This document shows, piece after piece, positions 12,912 to 23,384 of a stretch of 64,000 nucleotides of DNA. The notes under the pieces are model-generated. The model searched no databases and was not told the origin of the DNA. It worked only from the letters and a program-made list of their open reading frames with translations. How positions within the stretch are numbered: position 1 is the first letter of the stretch; the number at the start of each line of letters is the position of its first letter. The stretch spans positions 682,001 through 746,000 of the forward strand of contig JABYQN010000006.1 in the NCBI GenBank assembly GCA_022606135.1, written 5' to 3'. This DNA comes from Fomes fomentarius. Taxonomy: Eukaryota > Basidiomycota > Agaricomycetes > Polyporales > Polyporaceae. The translations under genes were made by a program, and so were the position numbers.

Positions 12912-14717
12912 ATGTCCTCAAGGCAGTTCACGTCCCTCGCCCTCACTGCCGCACTCGTCCTCGGCAGCATCTGGCTGCTCTCGAGTGCGTACCGCAACCG
13001 CCACGCCTACTCTGAGCTTGATCAAGCGCGCTTCGGCTACCCGCCACACCTCAACTACTCGCATACTACCGATGAGCCCGACTCGACAGTCCCGCCGCGA
13101 CGCAGAAGAAATGTGGCGGTAGCGTCCAATTTTGGTCCGCATTTCGACGTCTACATGGCGTTCACCAAGAGCCTGGGAGACGTCATGGACGAGTATCACG
13201 ACGGTCACGATTTTACCATCCATATCTTTGCTCAGGACTTCGGTTTCGGCTTCCAAGACGTAGTCGACGAATTACACCTATGGAAACATCGCGGCGTGCG
13301 CGGAAATTTTGAGGAGCTGTTCGACCATCTCAACGCAAATACCGGAGACGGGGGAATAGACTTGGTGGTGCTGGGTACATGCGAAGTAGAGTGAGTTTTG
13401 TATTCGATTGGAATATGTGTGTCCTTCTGACAAGGTTTTTTTGCAGCCTGAGGTACTTCCATGACCGATTTGTGGACGCATGGGAGAAACGAGACGACGA
13501 CCATACGTTCAAGATCGTCTGTGGCGTCCACAACGTCAAAGACACGAGCTGGCAAACGCATATAGCCTACTGGGCAAGAAGATATGCCATCCGTCTCCTT
13601 CCCATCGCCGAACAGTATGTTACTCGTCATCCATGCGAGTGACTTACCTAACTGCCACAACCACAGTGTAGCAAAGAGCTTCCGAGAGAAGTTCGCGGCC
13701 CTGGCCGATAGTCCTGAGCCTATGATATACACCGCGGGATACCAACATATACCGGTTGACATGCACGTACCCATACTGGACGTGCAGAATCTGCCAGATA
13801 AGCAATCTCCTCGATATTTGTCGAAGGCGGTCATCCAAGGCACGCTGAACGAAGACCGTCGCGACTATAAACGCATTTTCAGGGATCTGATTGTATCTTT
13901 GCAAGGTGCGTCTCTCCCAACGAGCCTTAGACAAACATGCTTACCTATATGCCAGAGGATCCCCGAGCATGGGGATATAATCCGCAAGAAGGTCGCAAGT
14001 CCTTCGTTCCCGATTATCAGTCGCCTATGCCACCGTTCGAGCTCCTTCTAGTTGGGGCTGGGTCTATTGATATACCCGAAGAATTGGCGTATATGGTCAG
14101 CATTCATCATGACTTGACATACAAGGACTTCTATGCGCTCGTGGCGAGCGCCGACGTGGTGGTTCCTGCATTCGCAGACTTTGGTTGTGAGTATCGCCCA
14201 CGTCCTTCCTGCTCAGAGTTCCTAGATTCTGCCGTAATTTGAGAGCTAACCGCCCACCTTACTCTCGTCATACTGCGGTCCTGCGCCCGTGATGACACCT
14301 GTCTCGCACTGATTTCGTCGTCGCTATTACCACCGGGCCCTGGCAGACTTCGAAGCCCAAGCAAGCTCCACAATCGCGCTCGCTTCCGAGCTCAACGTGC
14401 CCCTGCTCGTAACCACCCGCCACCGGCAAGCTTACGGCTACATCGACGACATCCGGGCGGTCATCACACGGCCTGCGGCCATGTCGGAGGTGCAAGCCCT
14501 CAAAGCGCTGCGAACGGGGGACGCGTCTGCGTTCCTCACGTCCGACCCGGCGGACATTGGGAGGACGATGGGCGAGATGTCCGTGGTGCGCGAGGCGGTC
14601 AGGCAGATGATCCGGGAGGGGTGGATTCGGGGGAGACAAGAGTGGATGGACTGGAGGGAGAGGGTGTGGACGCGGAACAGGGAGGTTGCGGATAGAATTC
14701 TGAGGGATATGCCGTAG
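12912..14717 (+). CDS. Type II membrane glycosyltransferase-like protein A
   Basis: Five exons (12912-13390, 13447-13614, 13667-13905, 13956-14186, 14347-14717) join to 495 residues. A short cytoplasmic N-terminus precedes one hydrophobic helix (about residues 7-26, LALTAALVLGSIWLLSSAY), then a lumenal-type domain, as in Golgi glycosyltransferases. The C-terminal half resembles a GT-B nucleotide-sugar-binding lobe: ADVVVPAFADFGY, ASSTIALASELNVPLLVTT, YGYIDDIRAVITRP. It also has the blocks DLVVLGTCEVDLRYFHDRF and KAVIQGTLNEDRRDYKRIF. It is clearly paralogous to the gene at 19313: exons 2-5 have identical lengths (168, 239, 231, 371 nt). Donor substrate and product are unknown. A GT-B fold is inferred from pattern, not proven. 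Confidence 0.75.
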
Positions 14718-15057
14718 TGTGCAGGTGAAGTCCACGGTTCAGTAGCGTCGGGATCGGTGTCACAGTTGACTCCGGACGCGTTGCTGCGACTTACAAGCGG
14801 GTGTCGCGTAAATGTGGTGCAGTGTAAGCATTTGTATGGCAGTCGACTGCGGTCTCCACACTGTCCCGAGCTCGAAAGTTGTCAGTTTGGAGTAGCACCG
14901 ACCAGCACAGCACGGTGGGATTTGCGAACTTGCGCGAACCCGTCGGTGGGCATGTGCGGCTTCCTGCGAATCCTTCTAGTAACCACGCATTATCACACCT
15001 TGTCCCCACTCTGATGTAGACTGCAGTTCTGGACGTCAACACGAACTCAAAGTCAAA
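14718..15057. other. Intergenic 3' flank of gene A
   Basis: About 340 bp after the stop of gene A and before the MITE. No coding pattern or structured element recognised. Confidence 0.4.
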
Positions 15058-15330
15058 CACCGGGGGCATCAGTGAATGTAACGGGCCATTACACTATGGA
15101 TACATGTTGATCACTATCCAAATATCATTACCATGTATCAAGGTGTTTCACGCAAAAGACATTTTGAATGAACCAGATTTTCCCGTTACATTCTAGTCAC
15201 ATTCAAAATGCCTCGTGTAATCAACGTGTAGTTACAGTGTAACGTGCTGCGTCATGCTTGATACATTTGTACATTGACCATCATTTGATCAGAATGTAAC
15301 AGCTTGTTACATGCATTATTGCCCCCGGTG
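15058..15330. mobile_element. 273-bp MITE-like element with terminal inverted repeats
   Basis: The left end starts CACCGGGGGCATCAGTGAAT and the reverse complement of the right end starts CACCGGGGGCAATAATGCAT. The similarity runs about 35 nt with an identical first 11 nt. The interior is AT-rich, non-coding and contains a second perfect inverted repeat, CATTTTGAATG ... CATTCAAAATG (about 15150-15210). Size, non-coding interior and terminal repeats fit a miniature inverted-repeat transposable element. The target-site duplication is unclear; at most a 3-nt AAA flanks both sides. Superfamily cannot be assigned. It sits in debris between two glycosyltransferase-like genes. Confidence 0.7.
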
Positions 15331-15437
15331 AAATGAGAATGGATATGGATATGCAATAGAACTACCAGCGACTTGTCGGTCCTTTCCCCTCGAACGCCCT
15401 ACTACTCCGGAACAGTAGTGTCTATAAGTCTGCTCAC

Positions 15438-15925
15438 CTCTTTCCAGCAAACGCCCACCCCATGATCATGCTGACCACTAAACCTCTGCTCCGGAATTGA
15501 TGTGCACCGGCATCTCTTGTACGCAAATGCCATGTTGTTCAGGAGCGATATCGCGTAGGATAGTGCCACTTGTACGAGATAGGGTGCGAGTGGAAGTCTT
15601 CTCTTTCGTAGTCGCGGCAAGGGGAGCCCATGCCAGCGAAAAGAGATGACGAAGGTCGGGAGACCATGTAAGGAGATAAGGATGAACTGCGCGAAGGTGT
15701 AATAGACCCCGAATATGGGTGCGCGCGCGTAAGTTGTTCCAGAGTCAGTGCGTTGCTGGTCGCCCCAGCCGAGTAAAAAGTCAGTCCATATTTCAGGTTC
15801 TCGTTGCAAGGGCAAGTAGCTACCTGCAACAGCCCTCCAAAGATGAGGGTGACAGTTGTAGCCCACTCGGAGATGACAGCAATTGTCAGACCGCGAAAGC
15901 CTTGATTTGCCGTAAGCAGAGTCAT
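15438..15925 (-). pseudogene. Truncated, frameshifted relic of a Yea4/UAA-family UDP-sugar transporter
   Basis: Read leftwards, the three frames contain successive pieces of a nucleotide-sugar transporter (UAA family, Yea4/SLC35B type): LTIAVISEWATTVTLIFGG, NALTLEQLTRAHPYSG, YTFAQFILISLHGLPTFV, PYLVQVALSYAISLLNNMAF, then FRSRGLVVSMIMGWAFAGKR. The pieces are not in one frame. There is an extra base near the GGAGGG, a break after HPYSG, and at least one more break after AFAYK. The homology stops at a GTGAGC donor near 15437, with no following exons before 15400. Only the N-terminal half (first few membrane helices) remains. An intact gene would move UDP-GlcNAc or a related sugar nucleotide into the ER/Golgi. 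I regard it as dead. Confidence 0.75.
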
Positions 15926-16208
15926 GACAGACAGCCTGCGAGCAGACGAGAGTTGGAGGTCAAGATGGTAGTTGTAGATGAAGACATAGAAGCGGCAGTA
16001 TAATCGTAAGCAGGCTTGACTAGAACGCGTTGTCCCGGGCTTGTCACCGTCAAGTCCCGCGTGACGTCACGCGTTCCACGAGCGTCTCGAGTGTACGATA
16101 GAGCCGAAGCGCTAGCCCCTGTGCCCACTCACTCTTAAACCCCTCAAGCAAACGCGCTCCCTCAAAACCAAGTCCCAACACTCCGTGTATCATTTCTTCA
16201 TCCCCTCC

Positions 16209-17588
16209 ATGATGACAGAATCTTCTGCCCAGCTTCTTTCACGCGAATTGCTCTGGAGAGACAGACAGAAATTCCTCCAGGCTCATGGTTACATGCTTCG
16301 ACCCCGTTATATAGCAGGTTGGATACCCTCCTGGAAATCATACCAGGAGGTCTACGAAGCTGAAGACCATGTAAGTCAGTCCACCTTGAGCCATCACCGA
16401 TACCTTTGGGTTCGACCCCAAAACAGTTAGGACACCCAAATGTCATGGACGCCAGGAGGGCCCGATGGCAAACTCGTCATGCTTAAGAGGGTCCCCGCCG
16501 ATTCACAGGAGCTGCGAGTCTGCTCCCGTCTCACCTCTCAAGAGTTGCGCAATGACCCTCGCAACCATTGCGTTCCAGTCCTCGATGTTTTCACTGACGC
16601 TCAAGACCCCGGCATGGCATATATAATCATGCCCTTCCTTCGCCACATCGACGACCCTGGGTTCGACACCGTCGGCAGTATCCTTACATGTGTGGATGAG
16701 CTCCTCAGGGTGCGGCATCAATTCAACGCTCTACTTCACTCATCAACTACTGATGCTCACATTTGATACGTCTTTAGGGGCTAGTCTTTCTGCATGAAAA
16801 ACATGTTGCTCATCGGTGAGGTCCATGTGATACAATCATTACCACGTTACTCAGCCTCCTCCAGTGACTGTACATATATGAACATCATGATGGATGCGAC
16901 TGCCATGTACCCTCAAGGTTTCCATCCTACTGCTCCCCATGTCCTTCCCACCCAAGTCACCACCGCGCCTGTAGTGCCTCGTTCCAGAGTCCACGTAATA
17001 TACTACTACGTGGGCTTCAGTATCTCTACGTGTTCTTCCCCTGACGACACAACCAAATTATTCACTGGGACAAAGGGCCTGGACAGGCAGGTCCCGGAGC
17101 CATCAAACAAGGATCCCTATGATCCGTTCAAGGGGGATATCTTCATGCTCGGGAACATGTTCCGCACATCTATATTGCAGTTACAAAAAACCCATTTGAC
17201 TGTGAAATAACCTCTGACACTGCCTCAGAAATATTCCAACGTCGACTCACTCTTACCGTTGGTTGAAAAGATGTTGAGCCAAACCCCCGCTGAGCGCCCG
17301 AGTGCCAACGAGGCTCTCAAACAGTTCAGAGACATCTCGCGGAAGATATGGCCCGTTCACAGTATGTGGCGGGCGCATTTGCGCGACGAGTCAATGATGG
17401 GTACGGCTGTCTATGACATATGGTCATTGGTGAGTGCAGCAACCCCACTCCAGTGCATCACATCACTGAACGATATCCGTCAGCTTTCCACTGATCTCAT
17501 ACTTCCTTGCTTACTTATCGCTCTAGCAGTCTTCTATGTTCCAATTCGCTACTCCGTATTCATCTTACTTGTCGTTATGTTACCTTGA
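16209..17588 (+). pseudogene. Broken basidiomycete kinase-like (pseudokinase) gene, left copy
   Basis: Matches a protein-kinase-like family expanded in Agaricomycetes. The N-terminus WRDRQKFLQAHGYMLRPRY is followed by PSWKSYQEVYEAEDH. An intron follows, then LVMLKRVPADSQELRV, NPRNHCVPVLDVF-like and YIIMPFLRHIDDPGFDTVG blocks. A catalytic-loop-like HRDCTYMNIMMDA is formed across the 16815-16866 intron. The usual DFG is replaced: YYYVGFSIST instead of YYxxDFGIST. Defects: one base is missing where LGHPNVMDARRA should run into DGKLVMLKRV (about 16467), and the donor after FRTSILQ (17179) reads TTACAA instead of GTACGT, giving a premature stop. An inverted partial duplicate lies at the right edge of the window. 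A functional protein is unlikely. Confidence 0.7.
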
Positions 17589-17884
17589 GGTTAACTGCTC
17601 GATGATTACACGTTCACTACTTCCACATTCTGAGGCAACAATCTATTCTAGTCCATACATATGTATCTAGTCTTCGTCCTTACAGGTGAATACACACAAG
17701 TTCCCGATGGCACTATCAGATCGCTACCGAATACTTGCGCATAACTTAAGATGAATACCACGTTTGGCAGACTCCTGCCACTATCTCGCTACATGGTAAG
17801 TATAAAACAGCAAGGACTCAGACGCAAAGTGTGCACATTGGCTTCCCCGCGGAAGTCGCGGGTACTATCCCGAGGGCCACGAAG
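16818..17884 (+). repeat. Segmental duplication, left copy (inverted partner at 62981-64000)
   Basis: From 16818 to about 17884 the sequence is near-identical to the reverse complement of 64000-62981. The match covers the 3' half of the kinase-like gene and about 300 bp of downstream flank. Similarity breaks off sharply after CCACGAAG at 17884. Small indels differ, for example CCAAATTA, present here and absent from the partner. The true left limit of the duplication cannot be seen because the partner reaches the window edge. Confidence 0.9.
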
Positions 17885-19312
17885 CACCCCGTCTTCTCTC
17901 GACGGCTGCCCCTCACACCGAGCACGCGCACCGCGTACCATTTCTATTCCATCAGTTGACGTCTCTCCTATACATATACTGTCTCCCCGTTCCGGCCTCT
18001 GATTCTCTACTATACCTTACCATCGCCATACTAATGGCTCCGCACTGCCGCGGTCTCACTCCTCACTCCCCCAGAGTAACCCCCCGTACGTCTCGTGCAT
18101 GCAGCCTGTCGATATGTGGTGTCTTGCCTACCATAGGGCCCGGCCCTCCAGGGCAATAAACAAGGATTCCAAACAAACAAAAACAAAAACAAAGGAACCG
18201 CTGCATTGGATGGAGCGAGGCGTTATTGAGGGAGGCGTGACAGCATGCTATAGTTAGCGATGCGACACATCGCGATACGCGCGGCGTTTTTGCCATAGTG
18301 CCCGGATCCGAATAGTACTGGAGGGTTAATGCTATGTCAGAACTTAAGGAGAAGGATGGCCGCACTCAGGAAAGTGGTGGACCAGTTGAGAGGGGAACGT
18401 GCAAACGTAAGCCAGGGTGTACAAGCACCACGTGCACGTTGAGACCCGACCCCGATAATAATTCCAAAAGTTGCCGGAAAGACGCGGTCATACTACGACA
18501 CCGCGTTCCATGCTATGCGAATCGACGGGATCCGGATATCTTTTCATCCCCGATGGGCCGTGCATACGGCATCAGCGCTCAGTGCTCTCTATAGATGGCA
18601 CAAATTTTGGCGGAGAATGACAACTGCGAGTAAGTAGTGTTTAGTTCGGAGTGGAGCTGCGTTGCTTTCGCTTGTGGCTGTCGATCAACAAGGGTTACTT
18701 ATCTTAAGTAGGGGTGTCTCATAAGAACTGAGCGCGGCGCTCAAACACTGCTTTGAAAGTCTCATTCCTGTCATAAGCAACCATCACTAGAGTAAGTTAA
18801 GGATAAGCGATGGTCGATATCTTTACCCCGCCCGAGACATCAACCGAGTCGTCATAAGCACCAGAAGCGGCATGATGCCGTAACCTTGAGCGACTATCGT
18901 CTCAAACCACGATTGCTGAGTAGTATTCGATGAATCTTCAACTTTGAGTTTGTGAGCATCATCATAAGAAGAAAGTGAGAGTTTATGATGAAGGTGCATC
19001 GACTGTACTAAGTAATGTTATGTTTCTGAGGGGTGGCATGCTGTTGATCAGGGTTGAAACGTTGATGGGCAACCAATCTCTCCGGGTGATCGGTGACAAA
19101 AGGCGATACGCGACGCCAGCGGCCAGCTAGCCGCGAGTTATTTCATTATTACCTTTCGGAATTGACACTTGATCATATATTTGCCCTCCCCAGCGGGGGA
19201 CAAGCCCGTGTTGTTTTCCCTCCATACAAAGTCTGCGTGCAAACCATCACTTGGGGCCTCATATTGCCCGTCCTCTCCTTCCTTCTCTTCTTCTCGTCCT
19301 TGAGACTCGCGC
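17885..19312. other. Gene-poor stretch upstream of glycosyltransferase-like gene B
   Basis: About 1.4 kb with no recognisable coding pattern. It has an A-rich AAACAAACAAAAACAAAAAC tract (about 18170-18190) and four copies of TCATAAG between 18719 and 18968. The last few hundred bases must include the promoter of the gene at 19313. Confidence 0.45.
18719..18968 (+). promoter_or_regulatory. Cluster of four TCATAAG heptamers
   Basis: TCATAAG begins at about 18719, 18771, 18852 and 18962, all in the same orientation, 345-595 bp upstream of the start codon of gene B. A given heptamer is expected about once per 16 kb per strand, so four in 250 bp is unusual. A regulatory role is only a guess; they could also be remnants of a diverged tandem repeat. 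Confidence 0.3.
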
Positions 19313-21210
19313 ATGGCTTCGAGACGTCTCCCGACATACGGCGTCGCTGCAGCACTCACACTTGGCATTCTCTGGCTTTTATCGTATTCATTCTCTTCCC
19401 TCGGCAGCAGCGACTACGCAGGCTTCGGACGCTCACACCTCAATCAAGCTCAAGCAGAATTCGAAGCCTCCCACCCACCCGCCACCCCTCATGACCCCGC
19501 CCCCGCGCTACGCAGGAGAAACATAACGTTCGCATCCTCGTTCGTGTACCATGGCGACGTCTACATGACCCTCGCAAAGTCCATGGGCGACATCTTCGAC
19601 GCGGAAGACGTGCCCGGGCAAATCAACGTCTTCGCGCAGCCCTTCCCCTTCGGCTTCGAAGAAGTTGTCGAAGACCTCCACCTATGGACACACCGGGGCG
19701 TGCGCGCGCGCCACGACGACTTTATACCCTTTGTCAACGCGGAGACGGGCGACGGAGGAGTGGACCTTATCATCCTGGGGACATGTCAATACGAGTGCGT
19801 CTGTAGTCTCTATTTGCCAGTGCCCTCCGCCGCTACCACCGCCGCTGGTACCGGCCACAGCCCGGCGATGTCGTCGTTGTGCATGATGCTGATCACCGCG
19901 CGCGCAGTCTCCCGTTCTTTCATGATGCGCTGAAAGATGCGTGGACCCGGCGGGATCGCGAACACAAATTCAAGATCGTGTGCTACGTGCACAATGTGAG
20001 GGACATGGACTGGCAGCGATGGATGCCGTACTGGGCCCAGCGGAACGCAATCCGTCTCATGGCGATCAGCGACCAGTGAGTCTATTCCCGATGCTTCCCA
20101 GTCTCCTGTCGCACCACATTCCCACCCGTGGCATGGAACATCCTACCCTACGGCTTTTGAGCATCGCCTGTGGTCCGGTTAGACATGCAGGCTTTGCCGG
20201 TGCCAGCCTCTATGTTTGACCGCACGACCTGACCCTATTTCTTCAGCGTCGCAGAAGCATTCCGACATAAATTCGCGGAAGCTGCGGACAGTCGCGAACC
20301 CGCGCTGGCCGTCGCGGACTTCGAGCACGTCTCGGCCGACGTACACGTCCCCGTGCTCGACATTCCAAACCTCCCCGTGAAGAAGACTCCAAGACCGCTC
20401 ACAAAGGCGGTCATCCAGGGCAAGTTTGAGCTTGAGCGGAGAGACTATGGTCGTATCTTCAAGGAGCTCATCGCGTCGATGAATGGTGCGTGGTGCAATC
20501 CTCTGCTGATTTTTTCCTCTTCCGGACTGATCGACGTACCTCATGCAGAGGATCCGGCGGCGTGGGGATACCACTCATTAGAGGGGCGGACGGCATTTGA
20601 GCCGAACCACAACTCCCCCGCACCGCCCTTCCAGCTCCTCCTCGTCGGGTCGCAATACATCGGCATTCCGCAGGAGCTCGCGAACGTCATCGTCATCTAC
20701 CGCGATCTCCCCTATAAGGAGTTCTATGAAATCATCGCGCATTCGGATATCGTGCTTCCGGCATTCGCGGACAATAGCTGTCAGTCATTCTTTATGCACT
20801 TTTCGTCGTTCTGGGTTCGGCTTATGCACATCTTGACAGACTACGATATCCGAGCAAGTTCTACGATCTCCCTCGCGATAGAGCTCCGGGTCCCGATGCT
20901 GGTCACGAATCGCACGCGGCGAACATACGGCTTCATCGACGACGACCGCGTCGTCGTGACGCGCCCGCAGGTGATGTCGGAAGTGCAGGCGCTGAAGGCA
21001 TTCAGGACGGGCGACGTCTCGGGCTTCCTCGCGTCAGACCCTGCAGAGACGGGGGTGACGATGGGCGACATTCCAGCAGTACGCGACGCGGTCGAGCACA
21101 TGATGCGCACGGGTTGGACGAGGAGCACGAGCGGATGGGCAGACTGGCGAGCGTGGCTGTGGCAGCGGAATACGGACGTCGCCCGGCGGATACTGCGGGA
21201 CTTGCCATGA
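19313..21210 (+). CDS. Type II membrane glycosyltransferase-like protein B
   Basis: Paralogue of the gene at 12912. Five exons (19313-19794, 19908-20075, 20247-20485, 20549-20779, 20840-21210) join to 496 residues. Exons 2-5 have exactly the same lengths as in gene A, and all phases agree. An N-terminal signal-anchor helix (about residues 8-28, VAAALTLGILWLLSYSF) precedes a lumenal domain with DLIILGTCQYDLPFFHDAL, KAVIQGKFELERRDYGRIF, SDIVLPAFADNSYYD, ASSTISLAIELRVPMLVTN and YGFIDDDRVVVTRP. It ends in RRILRDLP, as A ends in DRILRDMP. It is likely a secretory-pathway glycosyltransferase of unknown specificity. It is a duplicate of A, now separated from it by transposon and pseudogene debris. 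No defect seen. Confidence 0.75.
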
Positions 21211-23384
21211 CACAGGCGACGGAGGACGATGGCCTCGTTTTCGTTTGAATCCTTGTCTTGGATATACCTGGCCGCTGGTCTGCTCACATGCACATTTCTA
21301 TCGCTCAGCTTGAAACTTACTCCTGTCTCTCATCTCACGTGAGTGCTAGTGTTGTATTGATACTGCGCTTCGGCTGCTTCTGCCTGTTCACTGTCTCCGA
21401 TGTAGATGCATAGACGGGCTATATAATCGCCTATCATCAGTACTCACTCCAATAGATGTATCTTATACCGCTTACATGACGAGTTTGGAAGGTCCAACGG
21501 TACTGGGATCGATGCGTGCGACCAGCCCCGTCGACGTTCAAACGTGCAAACTGAACATGATACATGAGGTGTCGCGCTCGACTGTGACGAACAACCCTCT
21601 TCCCCATCCAGCCTTCACTCCCTTCAAGCAAGTCTACATCCTTGGGAAGGTCAGACCACTTATATCCCTTGCGCAATCTATCTTCAAAACTCATTCTCTC
21701 ATCAGTACTTCATGCGTTCCCCACATGTGTGGAAAACGAATCAATGATCGACGCCGTCTTAGACAATCTCACTGGGACCTGGAGGACATCACCCCCTTCC
21801 AACCCCTTGTCCAACAGCCTAGGCCTCTATCAAGACATGAAATTTCGTGGTCGACGGCAACAGCACCATGCGCTTCACTCATTTTGTTGATGTCTTTACG
21901 AACGTGAGGTGGCAGGGTTTCGGTCTAGGCACTGGCATGCGCAACGGGTAGTATACCTCAAAATGACGGGCTGGGCCTGATTAGGTAGTCATGTGCAAAA
22001 CATATGGGAACAGGAGCACGTCATGAAGGGATGTCAACGAACGGAAGTGAGTAATGGATAGCGAGGGCTAGGCGTACTGATGTAACATTGCCTCGGCACA
22101 TTAGTGCATGGTTTAGGTTGCCTTAACTCTCACACGCACTGCGCAAGAGCATTCGCGGTGACTGGTACGGTCTTGGCCGTTTACCATCTTGCGAGGTCAC
22201 CTGTAGATGACACTCGTCATCCGAGAGTTTTTGGCCAACCCTCAGGAAGATTGTATTGTTCAAGACATTTAGCACACGCCCCGCCACAAACATGCGTTGC
22301 TGGACACGGTGTGGCTCAGGGCGAGAAGGAGGACAAGCTGACAGAGCGTTGGCCACGATGGGCAGATGCGAACCCCGCACGTCATCAGTCTGATGTTCAG
22401 CGACCCTTCTGCCACCGACCCTTACAGTACGTCAACTCGGGACCGGGAGAGTACTTATGAGCATCCGGCCTGCGCATGGGCTTTCATGTAACCCTCCCCT
22501 CTCGTCAGTTCCTCCCACATCTCCCCGGCAATCATCTTCAGACCAGGCTGGCCATGGCTCGTCGCCCCGGCATCGTCGTCCAGACGTTCATGTCCCCAAA
22601 TACACATCCACGTGAATCTTCGGTGACACAGGCCAAGCAGAATCCGGGGGTCGTTCATTCTTCGATGGGCAACGCAACGTTCAGTAGGATCCGCTTCCCG
22701 TGTTCCTCGAATTCGACTCCGCGCGGAGGGTCCCTTTTTCTGTCGCTCGTTGATAGCCCCCGGGATCCCAGCACACACCAGATTACCTCACGGAACCCTT
22801 CCCGTCCCGATGTGCTCACGCTCACGTAGGCTATCGGGAGTTCTCGTTCCTGCCCCCGCCTGCCATGCCGCTCTCTGCAATCTGCTGGGAACATCCCGCC
22901 TCGCCATCTTTTTTTCCACTCGGATCGTCTTCACTTATGCCCCGCTCGACAGCCAACTTATCTGGAAGGCTAGAGCCCCGTCATATTGGCTTGCTGGAGG
23001 CTTCGGAACGTCCGAAAAGGCCATTCCAGAGGAGGCGCTGCCTCCCGAATTGACTGCATGGTGTGGTGCGAGGTGCGTGCGTACCAGGGCCGTGGTCGCG
23101 ACCGCTGCGCCCCTTATCGGAGTTTGGGAATCCGGTCGAGGAATTCTATGTGTCGCGAACAAGGGGTTGCAGAAGCTTGATTCGTGCCATCACGACTCGA
23201 GACAAGGGCGCTGCTTCACGGGTATATATCTTCGGGGCACTCGAGGTTCGAGCGGGCGCGCGAAGGGACTTTTTTTACCTCTGTGATTGCCTACCTCGTC
23301 CTCTCGTGCACGACACAATTGTGGACCTCTTTTCTTCGTACCTGACACTATCTACTTCCTCTCGCCCCACTACCTTCGCGCGCG
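21211..23384. other. Long gap between gene B and OLE1
   Basis: About 2.17 kb. Short open frames exist (for example 21437-21694 on the minus strand, and 22476-22829), but none shows a family motif or splice continuation I can support. The 3' part (22900-23384) must contain the OLE1 promoter and leader. Possibly gene relics; not identifiable by eye. Confidence 0.4.

Noticed and set aside
16405..16422. B-box-like GGGTTCGACCCC
   Set aside because: Lies in an intron of the kinase-like pseudogene with no A box or tRNA fold upstream.
21437..21694. Minus-strand frame beginning MSFEDRLRKGYKW downstream of gene B
   Set aside because: Gene-like look at the start but no recognisable family and no supported continuation; kept only as part of the unexplained gap.
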